Notes: a model not told the origin generated them from the sequence alone. Counted from the first letter of the stretch, positions 50,401-63,056 are shown. The stretch is DNA of 64,000 bases from Thermoplasmata archaeon (GCA_023265395.1 JAHFTX010000004.1:53481-117480), one strand, 5' to 3'. Program-made: numbers and translations.

Positions 50401-51572
50401 AACGCCGCGTCGGAGATCGCCCGTATGCGCAGCTGCAGCGACCCGCCGACGAACTCGCTGATGTCGAGGCCCACGTCATACTCGCCCTCATCGCGAAGGC
50501 CGTCGGAGTCGAGGTCGACCCAGTGGCTGATCCAGCGGAACCAGGTCAGGCCACTCTGGTCGAAGGTGGCGTTGGTCATGTTCTCCCGCAGCGGTTCGAA
50601 GCGCTGGCCGCCGTCGGTGCTGATGGCCAGCTCGAGGTAGTCGACGTTCTGCTCCATCGCCCCCATCCAGTGCCAGTTGAGGTAGACGGGGTAGGTGCTG
50701 TCGAAGTGGGAGACGTCGAGGACGGGGGTGAAGAGGGAGATGTTGGAGTTGTTGGGGTACTTGTCGACCACCTGCTCGGTGCCGTGGTACCACGCCGTCG
50801 GCGGGCTGTGCAGCTGCGGCGCGGGATCCCCTTCGATGGAGGAGGTGACGTGCCATTTGTCGTCGTCGAGGTCCCCCGACCAGCCGGTCGGCGAGTCGGC
50901 GGTGTCGAGCCACCGCGTGATCCCCCAGCCACGGTCGATGCCGAACTGGTAGGCGTCGTTGCCCGGCTGGGCGTCCCCGTCGTCGGAGCTGACCACCACC
51001 TGCAACGTCACTTCGGTCGAGTAGGTCGGCGAAAAGCCGCTCCAGTTGACGTCGAGGGACGTGTTGCCCCCGAGGATCGTCCCGAAGGCGGCGCTGCCCG
51101 AGACGACGACGCGGTTGAAGGGGTCGAGGACGGTGATGGCGATGCTGCCGCCGCTGGCATCCGCCGAACCGTTGTTGGCGACGGTCACCACCACCAGGGT
51201 GGTCCGACCGACGGTCCCGACGCTCTGACCCTGCCACTGCGGTGCAGTGTCGTACAGTTGCAGCAGCATCGGGCGCAGGTCGGGCAGGGCACGGCCGGAG
51301 GGATCCTCTGACCGGCCCAGGATCGGTTCCGCCCACTCGTGGGTACCGACATCGCCGCCCTCCGCCGGCACCGCCGCCGCAGCGGCGACGTTGGCGTGGG
51401 ACTGCGTGGCCGGCGGGGTCAGTGCCTGCGGTCCCGCCATCGGACCAGGGGTGGTCGGATCCTCGGCGAGGGCGACGCTCGGGAGCACGAGCAGAAGTCC
51501 GATGAGCACGCCTGCAGCTGACCGTGCGCGCGCACCGATGGACACGATGGCGCTTGGCCGCTGGCCGCCCAT
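47484..51572 (-). CDS. Giant surface protein with CARDB/NEW3-type Ig domains and internal GATase-like domain
   Basis: 1362 residues. Signal peptide about 10-36 (GVLIGLLLVLPSVALAE). Residues about 95-215 form a CARDB-like Ig domain (VVVTVANNGSADASGGSI). A jelly-roll-like region (about 220-410) has ISLFTPVLDVSHF and FYLDDFYLRGIE. A second CARDB precedes a GATase-like segment (about 540-760; VLVVDDDAGPGNGG, LDTYLGEGGSLWLLSPELL). NEW3/CARDB repeats continue to about 1290. One membrane helix near 1310-1335 is followed by a 20-residue cytosolic tail. Function unknown; many N-glycosylation sequons. The start codon lies next to a CCTTATGGG sequence, so the transcript may be nearly leaderless. Confidence 0.86.
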   Translation of the reverse strand: MGGQRPSAIVSIGARARSAAGVLIGLLLVLPSVALAEDPTTPGPMAGPQALTPPATQSHANVAAAAAVPAEGGDVGTHEWAEPILGRSEDPSGRALPDLRPMLLQLYDTAPQWQGQSVGTVGRTTLVVVTVANNGSADASGGSIAITVLDPFNRVVVSGSAAFGTILGGNTSLDVNWSGFSPTYSTEVTLQVVVSSDDGDAQPGNDAYQFGIDRGWGITRWLDTADSPTGWSGDLDDDKWHVTSSIEGDPAPQLHSPPTAWYHGTEQVVDKYPNNSNISLFTPVLDVSHFDSTYPVYLNWHWMGAMEQNVDYLELAISTDGGQRFEPLRENMTNATFDQSGLTWFRWISHWVDLDSDGLRDEGEYDVGLDISEFVGGSLQLRIRAISDAAFTEVGFYLDDFYLRGIEHKQEIRIESLAPLGTSHVGETEQLLLTVRSIGFSSPGAVTTTVQVRTASGTVIAQQAQTSTFSATETRTIDLDWDVAAAGEYAIEAQLVVSADDNAANNHLSRRIHASEGEATVLVVDDDAGPGNGGALGSDPVLDAEGAVTTALDSLAIPYDLSTVSRDGDGPDLEVLHPYGTVVWLTGQDGRGGTVAGSLTAADLAVLDTYLGEGGSLWLLSPELLFDRGTSSASFFRDRLGVDPTASQDDLGTPLVIDGSDQVPLGAGLSLASAPLAGVSDKTDGYIASGPGVGFLYQNTSLHTDTSPMVGIVVDDSWRVVSTPLDLRVISAGGDRQELARRVMALLGNGLQLHLDAATDLSIRAGGEVILEGEVTNTAPVTLEIDELALSGAPASWNATVTPAVSDGVPPTGILPSDSLPIEVHLQAPSGAALGTTLSVLVRLTVVDRAGWSEVPITLTVAPTAGVELQSDDPQASGAPGDSLVLPFRVRNSGNVEGDIALALEGAAKGWAALQRSSVTLPPQAETSLAVYVTLPTNKVVAGPYGLTLRATTEVDGIVAEATLDLVVGIEPRYQLVLLGAAPVAGGDLDPGGVPPAVNVTVSLRNDGNNPDEVTLSADGDFDDVHRWTLPTVRLTLPPFSGEVSTNLTIQAHAVARGGLYNLTITATSTDPQVVVGTTVVVRVLRPDLLVDRSSVASEGTVLAHSPVTLTALVRNMGTGRSAETSVEMTDSSGAVIASSDVPALEPGEAAQVRARWDDPPVGVSLVRAEVDPSHTLVDLDRVNDVAFGEVVARQANLHAGEIRYFHDGRVVSTAQAGQRLQVFGEVVNDGPYTLDVSKVTIAVLVDGKEVGRATGAVPKGTNIFLGVNWTATAGPHGISLVIDPDKEISEERIDDNEVDQQLLVESGGSLLLGLPGGSLTLVAVGASIGAIAVILYAVVTRPQTGGVRRTSPRATGDESDE

Positions 51573-51643
51573 AAGGGTTGGTGTCCACCCCGCTTCGCGC
51601 GGGGGCAGGAACCTTCTTGTAGAACCAACAGGAAGGGGCTGCC

Positions 51644-52192
51644 GTGGCGCAGGATCGCGCGCTGCCGCAGGACTTCTTGGTCCTCGGAGTGTTGCTGATG
51701 GTGGCCCTGGTGGCCTCCGCGGCCGTCGAGTACTCGTTGCCCGTGGCGACTGCGACCTCCCAAGGGCACGGCCCCGAAAGGCCCGTCCCTCCTTTCGAGC
51801 AGTGGCCCATCGTCCAGCAGCCGGTCACGACGGAGAACGGACAGACCGCCGAGGGTGCCTCGACCGACATCCTCGTCGAGCTCGATGATCCCAACAGCGT
51901 CGGCATGATCGCGACGTTGACCTGGACCGACGACATCGGCTCCAACGACGAACTGAGTCTGAGCATCGCCTTCGAGGGTGGGGCAGCCTCGACCCAGTCG
52001 AGCACCAGCGGCAATGTCGCCCTCAATGCCAGCGGCGACAGCCTCACGCCGATGGCGGGGAACTGGACCTGCACGGTCAGCGTCGTCCGCGCACCGGGCC
52101 TGATCAGCATCCTCCCCATCGACCGCGACAACGGCAACGCGTGGAGCCTGCAGATCGATGCCTTGGTGCGTCAGCCTCCCGTGGCGGGTTAG
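51644..52192 (+). CDS. Single-pass exported protein of unknown function
   Basis: 182 residues from GTG with GGAAGGGG upstream. One N-terminal membrane helix (about 9-32, QDFLVLGVLLMVALVASAAV) is followed by an extracellular beta-rich domain containing DILVELDDPNSVGMIATLTW, AFEGGAAS and GNWTCTVSVVRA. The latter looks like one Ig/CUB-like sandwich. No family recognised. It is divergent from the giant protein gene at 51572 and 61 bases upstream of the seven-helix receptor gene, with which it may be cotranscribed. Confidence 0.75.
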   Translation: MAQDRALPQDFLVLGVLLMVALVASAAVEYSLPVATATSQGHGPERPVPPFEQWPIVQQPVTTENGQTAEGASTDILVELDDPNSVGMIATLTWTDDIGSNDELSLSIAFEGGAASTQSSTSGNVALNASGDSLTPMAGNWTCTVSVVRAPGLISILPIDRDNGNAWSLQIDALVRQPPVAG

Positions 52193-52253
52193 CGCCCGAG
52201 GCGATCCAGTCGGCGAAGCTCGCTTTCGATGGTCAGCGCTCCAGGAGGGAACG

Positions 52254-53968
52254 ATGGCGAGCTGGGACCTGCAGGCGCTGATGATGGCCCTGACGGGCAT
52301 CTTCAACCTCGGCCTGGGGATGCTGCTGGGTGCCCTGCGACTCCAGCAGGCGGAGCGCGATTCGACCCGGGGCCAGCAGATCGCCCTCTCTCTGCTTTCC
52401 TGGACGTTCGCGTTCAACGGCGTGGCAGCGCTGTTATACACTGCGTTCATCCTGAGCGATAACTCCCCGCGGCTCTTGCGCCTGGTCGGGGACTTGGACA
52501 TCCCGCTCATCGTGCTGCTGGTGGCGTTTGGGCTCCACTTCCCTCGGCCCTTCGTCGGGCGCCACGCGCAGCAGCGCCTGCTCCTGATCCTCCTGGTCGT
52601 CGGCGCCGGTCTGCAGATGGCGATACTCTCGATGCACGCCCTCGTCGCGGCGGGGCAACTCCTACCGCGCTATCCCAACTCGCTGATCTCCTGGAGCTAC
52701 CTGGTGGCCTATTTCTTCCCCACGTTCCTGTGGTTGCGCGAGATCGACCGCAAGTCCTCGGACCAGGCCCGGGGAGCCATCGCGCTGGTGATGTGGGGGT
52801 TCCTCTGCTATCCAGCCATCTCCTCGTTCTCCGAGGCGGTCCGCGTCATCGCGTTGGGGGGGGTCGTCCCGTCGAACACCATCGCTTCGGCACTCCTCTC
52901 GGGGATCGTGCTGGCGCGACTGTGGTGGGTCTTGATCCAGCGGTGGGGGGACTGGGGCTCCCCCGAGCGGTTCCATGCACTGATGAGCATCGTCATCGTC
53001 GTCGGAAGCGTCCTGATGGGACTCCTCGACGCCGCTGGCGATGCCGTGACCGGTCACGATGCCGGAGTGGTGATCGAGTGGCTGGTCTACACCGCTGGCT
53101 GGGGGATCATCCGCCCCTCCCTCTTCTCCTATGCGCTGCTGCGCCACCAGCTGCTGGGGTCCCAGCGGCTGGCGGTCGAAGGGATCGCCCTCCTGATGGC
53201 GCTGGTCCTGGCGATGGCAACGGGGCTGGTGCTGCTTCCCCTGCTGGGGATGAGCGGGGTCGATCCCGTCGTGCTGGTGTTGGCAGTGACGTTGGTGCTC
53301 ATCTGGCCGATCTACCGTTTTGGAGGTCAGGCGATCTGGCGCATCGGGTACGGGACCGTCACCGGCCCGCTCGACCGGCCATCAGCCCGCGCGCTCTACT
53401 TGGCGAGCTTGCAATCGAGCGTCGTCGGCGGGCGGGTCGAATCCCCCGACGATGCCAAGGTGCTCCAGCGACTGCGCGACCGACTCAACATCAGCCCTCG
53501 TGAGCACGCGCTGCTGCTGGCAGAGCTTGCCTCGCACGAGGAGGTCCGCGCCATGGGGTCGATCAGCCGGGTGATGCTGATGCTCTCCGACGGACGACTG
53601 GTCGCCCACCTCTTTGCCGCACGCGACCCCACCGACGAGGATGTGCTGGCGGGGATGCTGATGGCCATCCGTGGCTTCGTCGCCCAGGGGCTCAGCGGGG
53701 GCGGCGGGGAGCTCGACACGATCAAGTATGGCGATGTCATCCTCGCGATCGAGACCCAGGACCAGCTGGTGCTCGCCGTGGCCGTCGAAGGGGCGGACAT
53801 CCCCGAGGTCCGACAGACGCTCGGCGACTGGCTGGCGATCCTCAACCACAAGTTCGGTGGGCAGCTCGTCGACTGGGATGGCTCGATGAACAGCGTCGCG
53901 CCGATCGAGGTCGAGCTGCGCCGACTGCTGCGGAAGAGCTTCCCAGGCACCAACGTGGCGGAAGGCCC

Positions 53969-53972
<4 letters not shown>
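52254..53972 (+). CDS. Multi-pass membrane receptor-like protein with roadblock-like C-terminal domain
   Basis: 572 residues. GGAGG precedes the ATG by six bases. About eight membrane helices occupy residues 5-375. A helical linker ([20 protein letters not shown]) leads to a cytosolic domain of about 120 residues starting [20 protein letters not shown], followed by AIRGFVAQ and [18 protein letters not shown], and ending [10 protein letters not shown]. The same linker and domain occur in the protein at 58356-60038; the domain also occurs in 17093-19666. The fold resembles roadblock/LC7, used in prokaryotes to regulate small GTPases. The first helices could sense a ligand or membrane state. Its stop shares CTAG with the convergent YyaL gene. 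Confidence 0.82.
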
Positions 53973-56059
<2,087 letters not shown>

Positions 56060-56151
56060 GGGCCGGCAGCCGCCCGGAGGTATTTGGCCTCTCGTCCGTC
56101 GGCCTGACCGCCCCGCGCGACACCTTCTTGGGGGCAGGCCTGCTCCTTGTG

Positions 56152-56955
56152 ATGATGCCGCAGCCGCAGGGCGCCAAGCGACGGCCGCGCAGGAGCGGGG
56201 GGCTCTCGTTCCCCCCCGAGGATGGTCCGGTCTCGCTCTTGCACGAGGATGACCTGCAGATCACGGCGGGAGAGATCGGGCTCTCGGAGCTCGGTGAGTG
56301 CATCGCTCGCCTGCGCAGCCGAGGCGATGCGCTCCTCGCACTGCGACCACCTGAGAGGTGCGCTGAACCGGCATCGGCGGTCGCGACGCGCCGCCGCTTG
56401 CTGCAGCTGAGCGGGGCACTGCTCGCCGCGGTCGGTCTGATCCTGACCCTCCCCCGGCTTGGCCGCGGTGACCTCGAGCTGCTCGACGTCCTGCTCGCCT
56501 TCGTCCTGGGGCCGGCCCTGCTCCTGTGGGGGGGCCTGACCTTGCGCCAGGGGATCCGGCTCACGCCCCTGACCGTCTCGGCGGGGCAGGTCGGTGGGGG
56601 ACGCTTGCCCTTCGTGGTGCGCTTCGACCAGATCGAGCGTGCTGGGATCGTCCTGCAGGGGGATCGCTCCTCGGTCACGCTGCAGGTGGGGGTCCGCTAC
56701 GTCCAGGCCACCTGCGCCTCGGAGGTGCCCCTGCTGACCCTCTCCGGACGGATGCTGCACGCCAACATCCCGACCATGGTCGTCTGGCACGCGACCATCG
56801 CCAGCAGGGACCAGCACGCTGCACGATGGGAGGTCATCCTCGAGAGCGCGGACGAGGAGGGCGCCGGCACGCTGCCGCCCCTGCAGGAGGTGGACCGCAT
56901 CCGCTCGGCGCGGGAACCGATCGACCCGATGGAAGGGCTCGCACCCCAGGACTAG
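56152..56955 (+). CDS. Two-TM membrane protein of unknown function
   Basis: 267 residues. A basic N-terminus ([14 protein letters not shown]) and an acidic segment precede two membrane helices (about 100-117, [18 protein letters not shown], and 127-147). A cytosolic beta-rich C-terminal domain follows, with [20 protein letters not shown] and [14 protein letters not shown]; it might be PH-like. No family recognised. Start assigned to the ATG pair at 56152/56155; the frame stays open further upstream. Convergent with the ABM-domain gene, three bases apart. Confidence 0.72.
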   Translation: MMPQPQGAKRRPRRSGGLSFPPEDGPVSLLHEDDLQITAGEIGLSELGECIARLRSRGDALLALRPPERCAEPASAVATRRRLLQLSGALLAAVGLILTLPRLGRGDLELLDVLLAFVLGPALLLWGGLTLRQGIRLTPLTVSAGQVGGGRLPFVVRFDQIERAGIVLQGDRSSVTLQVGVRYVQATCASEVPLLTLSGRMLHANIPTMVVWHATIASRDQHAARWEVILESADEEGAGTLPPLQEVDRIRSAREPIDPMEGLAPQD

Positions 56956-56958
56956 GGA

Positions 56959-57267
56959 TCAGTGGGGCGGCCCAAGCGGTGCCGCGTGTTGGTACACCTG
57001 GTGCACCGGTCGCCGATCGAGGATCCCTGCCCGTGCCCAGCTGACCGCGTCCGCGAAGGCGTCGGAGGCGAGGAAGTCGGTGAAGGCGTCGGTGGTCTTC
57101 CACTCGCTGACGATGAGGTAGCTCGCGCGATCGTTGACGTCTTGGAACAACTGACTGCGCACGTGCCCCGCAGCGGCACCCAGGACGGTGAGCACCTCCC
57201 CGAACTTCTCCTCGAAGGTCGGCCCCTTCCCGGGCAGGACATGGTACTGCATCCCGACCGTGATCAT
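56959..57267 (-). CDS. Antibiotic-biosynthesis-monooxygenase (ABM) domain protein
   Basis: 102 residues, one ferredoxin-like alpha/beta ABM domain. It begins MITVGMQYHVLPGKGPTFEE, with core SYLIVSEWKTTDAFTDFLAS and the C-terminal strand HQVYQHAA. Such dimers include quinol and haem monooxygenases and many proteins of unknown activity. The start at 57267 fits the domain; the frame continues upstream antisense to the mevalonate kinase gene. It diverges from mvk, 109 bases between starts. Confidence 0.85.
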   Translation of the reverse strand: MITVGMQYHVLPGKGPTFEEKFGEVLTVLGAAAGHVRSQLFQDVNDRASYLIVSEWKTTDAFTDFLASDAFADAVSWARAGILDRRPVHQVYQHAAPLGPPH

Positions 57268-57376
57268 CGCGCCACCGGAGCGCCACTGGTCGAGCTGGGG
57301 CTTGAACGCTTCTGCGCCCTGCGGTAGACGCCAACCCTTTTCCCTGCGGTCTGCCTGGCCGCCTCGGGAGTGTGGC

Positions 57377-58342
57377 ATGGTCGAGATCGAGGCGCCCGCC
57401 AAGGCGATCCTGCTAGGCGAACACGCCGTCGTCTACGGCAAGCCCGCCCTGGCTGTGGCGATCGACCTGCCGTTGCGCATGCGCCTGCTGCCCGCGGAGG
57501 GTTGGCGCCTCGACCAGGAGGAGTTCCAGCCCCGGCGACGCGGCTACATCGCCGCCGCCCTCGAGCGCGCGTGGCAAGGCGGACCGCTCGCGATGACCAT
57601 CCGTTCGAGCATCCCCCCCGCCTCGGGTCTGGGGTCGAGCGCTGCCGTCACCTGCGCCACCTTGGCCGGCGCCATGACCTTGGCTGCGCGCACCTGGGAC
57701 TCGCGGGCGCTTGCGTCGTCGGCCTTCGACGTCGAGTGGGCCGTCCAGGGGGCCGCCAGCCCCACCGACACCTCGACGATCGCCCACGGCGGCGGGATCC
57801 TGTTGCGACCCGCCGGGAGCGAGAGCTCGCCCCTGATCGATGGCCATCGCAGCCCGCTGTGGGAGCTCAGCCGGGGCGCTCGTGCCTGGGAGGTCAGCGC
57901 GATCGAGGTGCCGAGGCTCTCCCTGGTGGTCGGCAACACCGGCGTCAAGGGGCGCACCACCGACCTCGTCGCCGCCGTCCGGGCGCGTACCGAGCAGGAC
58001 GCCGCTGCCCGGGCGGCAATCGAGCGGATCGGTGCACTGACGATGGAGGGTACCGAGGCGCTGCTGCGCGGCGACCTCGCGACGCTGGGTCAACTGATGG
58101 CAGAGGACCATGCCCTGCTGCGCTCGCTGGGGGTCAGCCACCCTGCCCTCGAAGCCCTCGTCAGCGGCGCCGCCCCGGTCTCGCTGGGGGCCAAGCTCAC
58201 CGGCGCTGGCGGGGGGGGATCCATCATCGCCCTGACCGACGACGTCGAGCGCACGGCCCATGCGATCGTCAAGGCCGGCGGCATGCCCTATGTCGTCGAG
58301 GTCGACCGGCAAGGGACGCGGGTGGTGGGCGAGGCACCCTAG
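57377..58342 (+). CDS. mvk: Mevalonate kinase
   Basis: 321 residues, GHMP kinase family. Phosphorylates mevalonate with ATP on the way to isopentenyl units for archaeal ether lipids. Motif 1 is KAILLGEHAVVYGKPALAVA (9-28), motif 2 the ATP loop PPASGLGSSAAVT (GLGSSA 84-89), and motif 3 KLTGAGGGGSIIAL near 272-285. SPTDTSTIAHGGG carries the expected catalytic aspartate region. GGAG is seven bases before the ATG. No other mevalonate-pathway gene is adjacent. Confidence 0.95.
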   Translation: MVEIEAPAKAILLGEHAVVYGKPALAVAIDLPLRMRLLPAEGWRLDQEEFQPRRRGYIAAALERAWQGGPLAMTIRSSIPPASGLGSSAAVTCATLAGAMTLAARTWDSRALASSAFDVEWAVQGAASPTDTSTIAHGGGILLRPAGSESSPLIDGHRSPLWELSRGARAWEVSAIEVPRLSLVVGNTGVKGRTTDLVAAVRARTEQDAAARAAIERIGALTMEGTEALLRGDLATLGQLMAEDHALLRSLGVSHPALEALVSGAAPVSLGAKLTGAGGGGSIIALTDDVERTAHAIVKAGGMPYVVEVDRQGTRVVGEAP

Positions 58343-58355
58343 TGGCGGTGGTCGA

Positions 58356-60038
58356 CTAGGTCAGCAGCGCCTTGGACCAGGTGAAGGTCCGTCGCAATTC
58401 CGCTACGAGCGAATCGAGCGGCTGCGGCGTCCCGTCCCATGCTGCCAGGCTCTCCCGGTAGGTCGACTCGAGCAGCTCGGCCCATTCCTCGAGCACCTGG
58501 GTCATCGACGCCGGGTCGGGACCCTCGACGACGGCCCCCAGCGCCAAGGTGCCCTGCCGGTGCACCAACAGCGAGGGATGACCTGCGCGCATCGTCCCGG
58601 TGCTCGCATAGTCGGGGTCGAGGGTCTGCAGCTGCAGCCGCAGATCGTCGACGACCAGGTCGAGGTCATGTTGCTCGGCGGTGCTGCGGGCAGCCGCCCC
58701 GACATGGGCGATCAATCGTCCATCGGCGTGCAGGACGAACAGGTCGGTGATCTCGCTCTGGCCCACCGCCATCGGGGTCGCCTCCTGCAGCTGGGCGAGC
58801 AGCTGGGCGTGGGCCTGCTCGGTCAGGCCCATCCCCGCGCGCAGCGTCCGCAGCGATGCTTCATCGGCTCGGTGCGGGATCCGGCCGGCCACCACCGCCG
58901 TCTGCAGGAGCAGCTGGTAGGTCTCGCGCGCGTTGACCCAGCGCACACCCATGACCACCCGCGTGACCCGGCGGACGAGGCGGAAGGCCGGATAGAGCAT
59001 CAGCACCCCCACGAGGAGGCCTGCGACGATCCCCAGCGGGCCAAACCCGATGGTCCCGACGACGATCCCACCGACCGTGACGCCGCCGATCAGCGCGCCC
59101 AAGAGCGACAGGTCGCGTTCGACCGGCAGGTCGGGGGCGGTCGCCTGGAACTTGAGCAGCGTCAGGCACAGCAGCAGCGGCCGCAGCACCGTCCAGGGCA
59201 TCACCAGCAGCAGCCATTGCTGGAGATGGGTCAGGGTGCGCGCGCCTCCGTCGACGGCGGCTGCCAGGACGATGGTCAGCGCCGGGAGGGTGACCAGCAT
59301 GCCCAGGTGGACCCACTCGGGCAAGGACCAGCGGTTGCGGTTGCGATTGAGCCCCATCACCAGCAACGCCAGCGCCGCCAGCAGCAGCACCACCTCGACC
59401 ACCCGCAGGCCTTCGACGACACCGCTGCTGTGGCTCTGCCATCGGGGGATCTCATACAGGCGCAGCTGCAGCGGCAGGGAGAGGAAGCCCCAGCTAGCAG
59501 CTGCGAGCACCAGCCGTGTCGAGGAGTTGCGTTCCCGGCCATACTGCGGGAGCCACAGGAACAACGGGACGAACCACCCGACGGCGTACGCGGTGATGTT
59601 GAGCGCCGTCAGGGCGGCCTCCGCATCGGAGGCACTGAGCACCCCCCGGGCGGCTTGACCATGGATCACCAGCTGCACCACCAGCTCGACCGCCCCCATG
59701 AGCGCCACACCGCTGAGCAGCACCACGGTCCTGCTGGGGGGGTAGCGCAGCCGCGGGAAGACCAGGGCGAAGCCCAGCACGATGGTGGGGGTGAGCAGGT
59801 CGAGGTCGTTGACGACCTGCAGCACACGGGGATCCACGCCGCCGAGCTTGAAGCCCACGAGGTAGACGACGGCGTTGATCCAGAAGAGCCACGCCAGCAG
59901 GCTCACGGCCAATCGCTGAGTCCAGGTCGAGGTCTGTTCGGACAGACGGAGGCGCAACCACGAGAGGTAGGCGGCAAAGCAGAAGTCGAGCACCAGGCCG
60001 CCCAGCTCCAGACCACCGACGGGGTCATCGAGCAGCAT
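58356..60038 (-). CDS. Multi-pass membrane receptor-like protein with roadblock-like C-terminal domain (paralogue)
   Basis: 560 residues. About eight to ten membrane helices (residues 10-375), then the linker VNARETYQLLLQTAVVAGRI and a cytosolic domain with ITDLFVLHADGRLIAHVGAA, LALGAVVEGPDPASMTQVLE and SLVAELRRTF. Each block aligns with the protein at 52254-53972 ([42 protein letters not shown]). The two are paralogues with the same overall topology but little identity in the membrane part. Function unknown; a membrane sensor feeding a roadblock-type module is the likely reading. Convergent with mvk, 13 bases apart. Confidence 0.82.
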   Translation of the reverse strand: MLLDDPVGGLELGGLVLDFCFAAYLSWLRLRLSEQTSTWTQRLAVSLLAWLFWINAVVYLVGFKLGGVDPRVLQVVNDLDLLTPTIVLGFALVFPRLRYPPSRTVVLLSGVALMGAVELVVQLVIHGQAARGVLSASDAEAALTALNITAYAVGWFVPLFLWLPQYGRERNSSTRLVLAAASWGFLSLPLQLRLYEIPRWQSHSSGVVEGLRVVEVVLLLAALALLVMGLNRNRNRWSLPEWVHLGMLVTLPALTIVLAAAVDGGARTLTHLQQWLLLVMPWTVLRPLLLCLTLLKFQATAPDLPVERDLSLLGALIGGVTVGGIVVGTIGFGPLGIVAGLLVGVLMLYPAFRLVRRVTRVVMGVRWVNARETYQLLLQTAVVAGRIPHRADEASLRTLRAGMGLTEQAHAQLLAQLQEATPMAVGQSEITDLFVLHADGRLIAHVGAAARSTAEQHDLDLVVDDLRLQLQTLDPDYASTGTMRAGHPSLLVHRQGTLALGAVVEGPDPASMTQVLEEWAELLESTYRESLAAWDGTPQPLDSLVAELRRTFTWSKALLT

Positions 60039-60101
60039 CGGTCCACCACCTCGGCGGCATCGAAGCCGGCCCCTGCTGGTGCGCAGTGGGGGGTAATAGC
60101 C

Positions 60102-60527
60102 CTAGGTGCGGGCCGCCCCGCCCATCGCCAGCAGACGGCGCCAGGCTGCAGCAGGGATCGGCATCACCGACAGACGCCCCATGCGTACCAGAGGCAGCGT
60201 CGCCAGCGTCGGTTCTGCCTTGATCGCAGCGAGCGAGACCGACCGAGGCAACGCCGCACCTGCACGCAGGCGCACGGCGACGATCCGTGGGTCTGCGGCA
60301 CTCTTGTCGGGGAAGGGCGCACCGATGACGGTGGCGGTCCCGACGATTGCCTTGTCGCTGCCGGTGTGGTAGACCAGGACTCGGTCGCCATCGGCCATCG
60401 CCCGCAGGTGCAGCTGTGCAGTCGGATTGCGCACACCATCCCAGGTGACGGTGCCGGCCGCAGCCAACTGCGGGAACCCGAAGTCCTGCGGATCGGACTT
60501 GACCAGCCATCGGCCCTGCTCCGCCAT
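60102..60527 (-). CDS. EVE domain protein
   Basis: 141 residues covering one EVE domain (PUA-like), related to YTH readers and thought to bind modified bases in nucleic acid. Typical elements: RWLVKSDPQDFGFPQL at the start, VTWDGVRNPTAQLHLRAM, and DRVLVYHTGSDKAIVGTATV. The ATG at 60527 has AGGTG six bases upstream. It starts 10 bases after the stop of the acyl-CoA dehydrogenase gene and is probably cotranscribed. EVE proteins often sit in defence or RNA-processing contexts, but nothing nearby supports that here. Confidence 0.9.
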   Translation of the reverse strand: MAEQGRWLVKSDPQDFGFPQLAAAGTVTWDGVRNPTAQLHLRAMADGDRVLVYHTGSDKAIVGTATVIGAPFPDKSAADPRIVAVRLRAGAALPRSVSLAAIKAEPTLATLPLVRMGRLSVMPIPAAAWRRLLAMGGAART

Positions 60528-60537
60528 GGCGGGCACC

Positions 60538-61677
<1,140 letters not shown>

Positions 61678-61730
61678 GTCACCCAAGCCCGGCACGCCGA
61701 CTTGAGGTTTGGGGCACGGTTGGAGCTCCC

Positions 61731-63038
61731 TCAGTAGGAGAGGGTGTCGGCCTTGAGGAACTCGCGGGCGACCGAGGTGGCATAGCATCCGCGGCCAAGC
61801 CGGAAGTTGAGGTCGACCCGGCTCTCGTCCTGGAGGTCGACCTCGACCTTCATGGGGAAGGGAGAGGCCAGAACCTCGCGCCGCACGCCCTTGGTGGTCA
61901 GCCGAGGGATCGCATGGATGGAGAAGTCCGACGCCTGCACCTTCTCCTCATCCAAGACCTTGCGTTCGAGCTCGCCTGGGTCGCCCTCGCTCAGGGGGGT
62001 CTGCATCCCAAAGACCGCGTGGCTGACGAAGGCGCGGCCGGCCTTGACCTGCCGAGCCGTGGCGCCGACGTTGGCCGCCGTCACCTTGACGACGTCGGCA
62101 GGCCGCGGCGCGCCGTTGCGGTCGGCGGTGAGCACCAGGTCGCCGATGACGGCGTCGTTGAGGGGCAGGCCCGAGCGGATCCTCGCGCTGAGGATGCGGT
62201 TGAAGAGGTAGGATTGGTACGCATGGATGAACATCAGGGTCAGGTTGCGTGGCAGCTGCTCGAGGGCGCCGCGGAAGTCGCCCGCGTGGGTGTGCAGGTG
62301 GTGGAGCATCGCCCGCTCGAAGCGCAACGCCTGCGGCATCGCTTCGAGGGCCGCAGCGAAGTCGTGGTCCTGCGACAGCCTCGTGCGGACCTCCCGCAGG
62401 CTGTCCTCCTCCCGCTGTGAAGGACTGCCCAGGTAGGTCATGACGGCACCTTCGATGTCCCCCTCGGTGAGCTTGCGGCCCACCAGGTGGGTGCACGGGC
62501 GAAGTGCCCCGAAGCGCTGGATGCCAAAGAAGTTGGGAGCGCCGTCGTTGTCGCGGAGCTGCTCGAGGGTGTCGGCGAGAACGCCCTCGAGGCGGCGCCG
62601 CGGTGCGAGGGTGACCCCGCTGACGGTCAACCGGAAGGTGTTGCCCAGCAGGGCGCCCAGATGCAGCGGGTTGGCCACGGGGTAGACGTCGCTGATCGTC
62701 ACGTCCCGCAGCGCGATGGCCTGGACCGATTCGACCGGAGCACGAAAGGACATCAGCTGCGTCGTGATGGCGCGCTTGTCCTTGGTGCCGGCGAAGGCGA
62801 TGGCGTTGCGGCTGATGCGCAACTGCGAGGAGAGGCTCTCGACCAGATGGTTGGTCTCCCAGTTGGTCGAGGTGATGGTGGCGACGCAGTAGGGGCCCTG
62901 CTGCCGCGGAGGGGGCTTGCTCTGCTCGATGACGACGAAGTCCTCGGCGGTGGCCCGCAACCGTCCCCCGATCCCGGGGGTGTCGGTGAGGAACACCTCC
63001 ATCCCGACTGTGGCCTCGTCCTCGGCGGCGTCGCGCAC
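61731..63038 (-). CDS. truD: tRNA pseudouridine synthase TruD (Pus7 type)
   Basis: 435 residues. Converts uridine 13 of tRNA (and other sites in Pus7 relatives) to pseudouridine. The catalytic aspartate is D87 in FAGTKDKRAITTQ. Other family blocks: RATAEDFVVIE near the N-terminus, NFFGIQRFGALRPCTHLVGR, and AYQSYLFNRILSAR. The long central TRUD insertion matches archaeal/eukaryotic Pus7 rather than the shorter E. coli TruD. Start GTG at 63038; an ATG at 63002 (MEVFLTDTPG) is also plausible. Follows rpoL by 18 bases on the same strand. Confidence 0.94.
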   Translation of the reverse strand: MRDAAEDEATVGMEVFLTDTPGIGGRLRATAEDFVVIEQSKPPPRQQGPYCVATITSTNWETNHLVESLSSQLRISRNAIAFAGTKDKRAITTQLMSFRAPVESVQAIALRDVTISDVYPVANPLHLGALLGNTFRLTVSGVTLAPRRRLEGVLADTLEQLRDNDGAPNFFGIQRFGALRPCTHLVGRKLTEGDIEGAVMTYLGSPSQREEDSLREVRTRLSQDHDFAAALEAMPQALRFERAMLHHLHTHAGDFRGALEQLPRNLTLMFIHAYQSYLFNRILSARIRSGLPLNDAVIGDLVLTADRNGAPRPADVVKVTAANVGATARQVKAGRAFVSHAVFGMQTPLSEGDPGELERKVLDEEKVQASDFSIHAIPRLTTKGVRREVLASPFPMKVEVDLQDESRVDLNFRLGRGCYATSVAREFLKADTLSY

Positions 63039-63056
63039 GGTCGGACGTCCTGCGGC

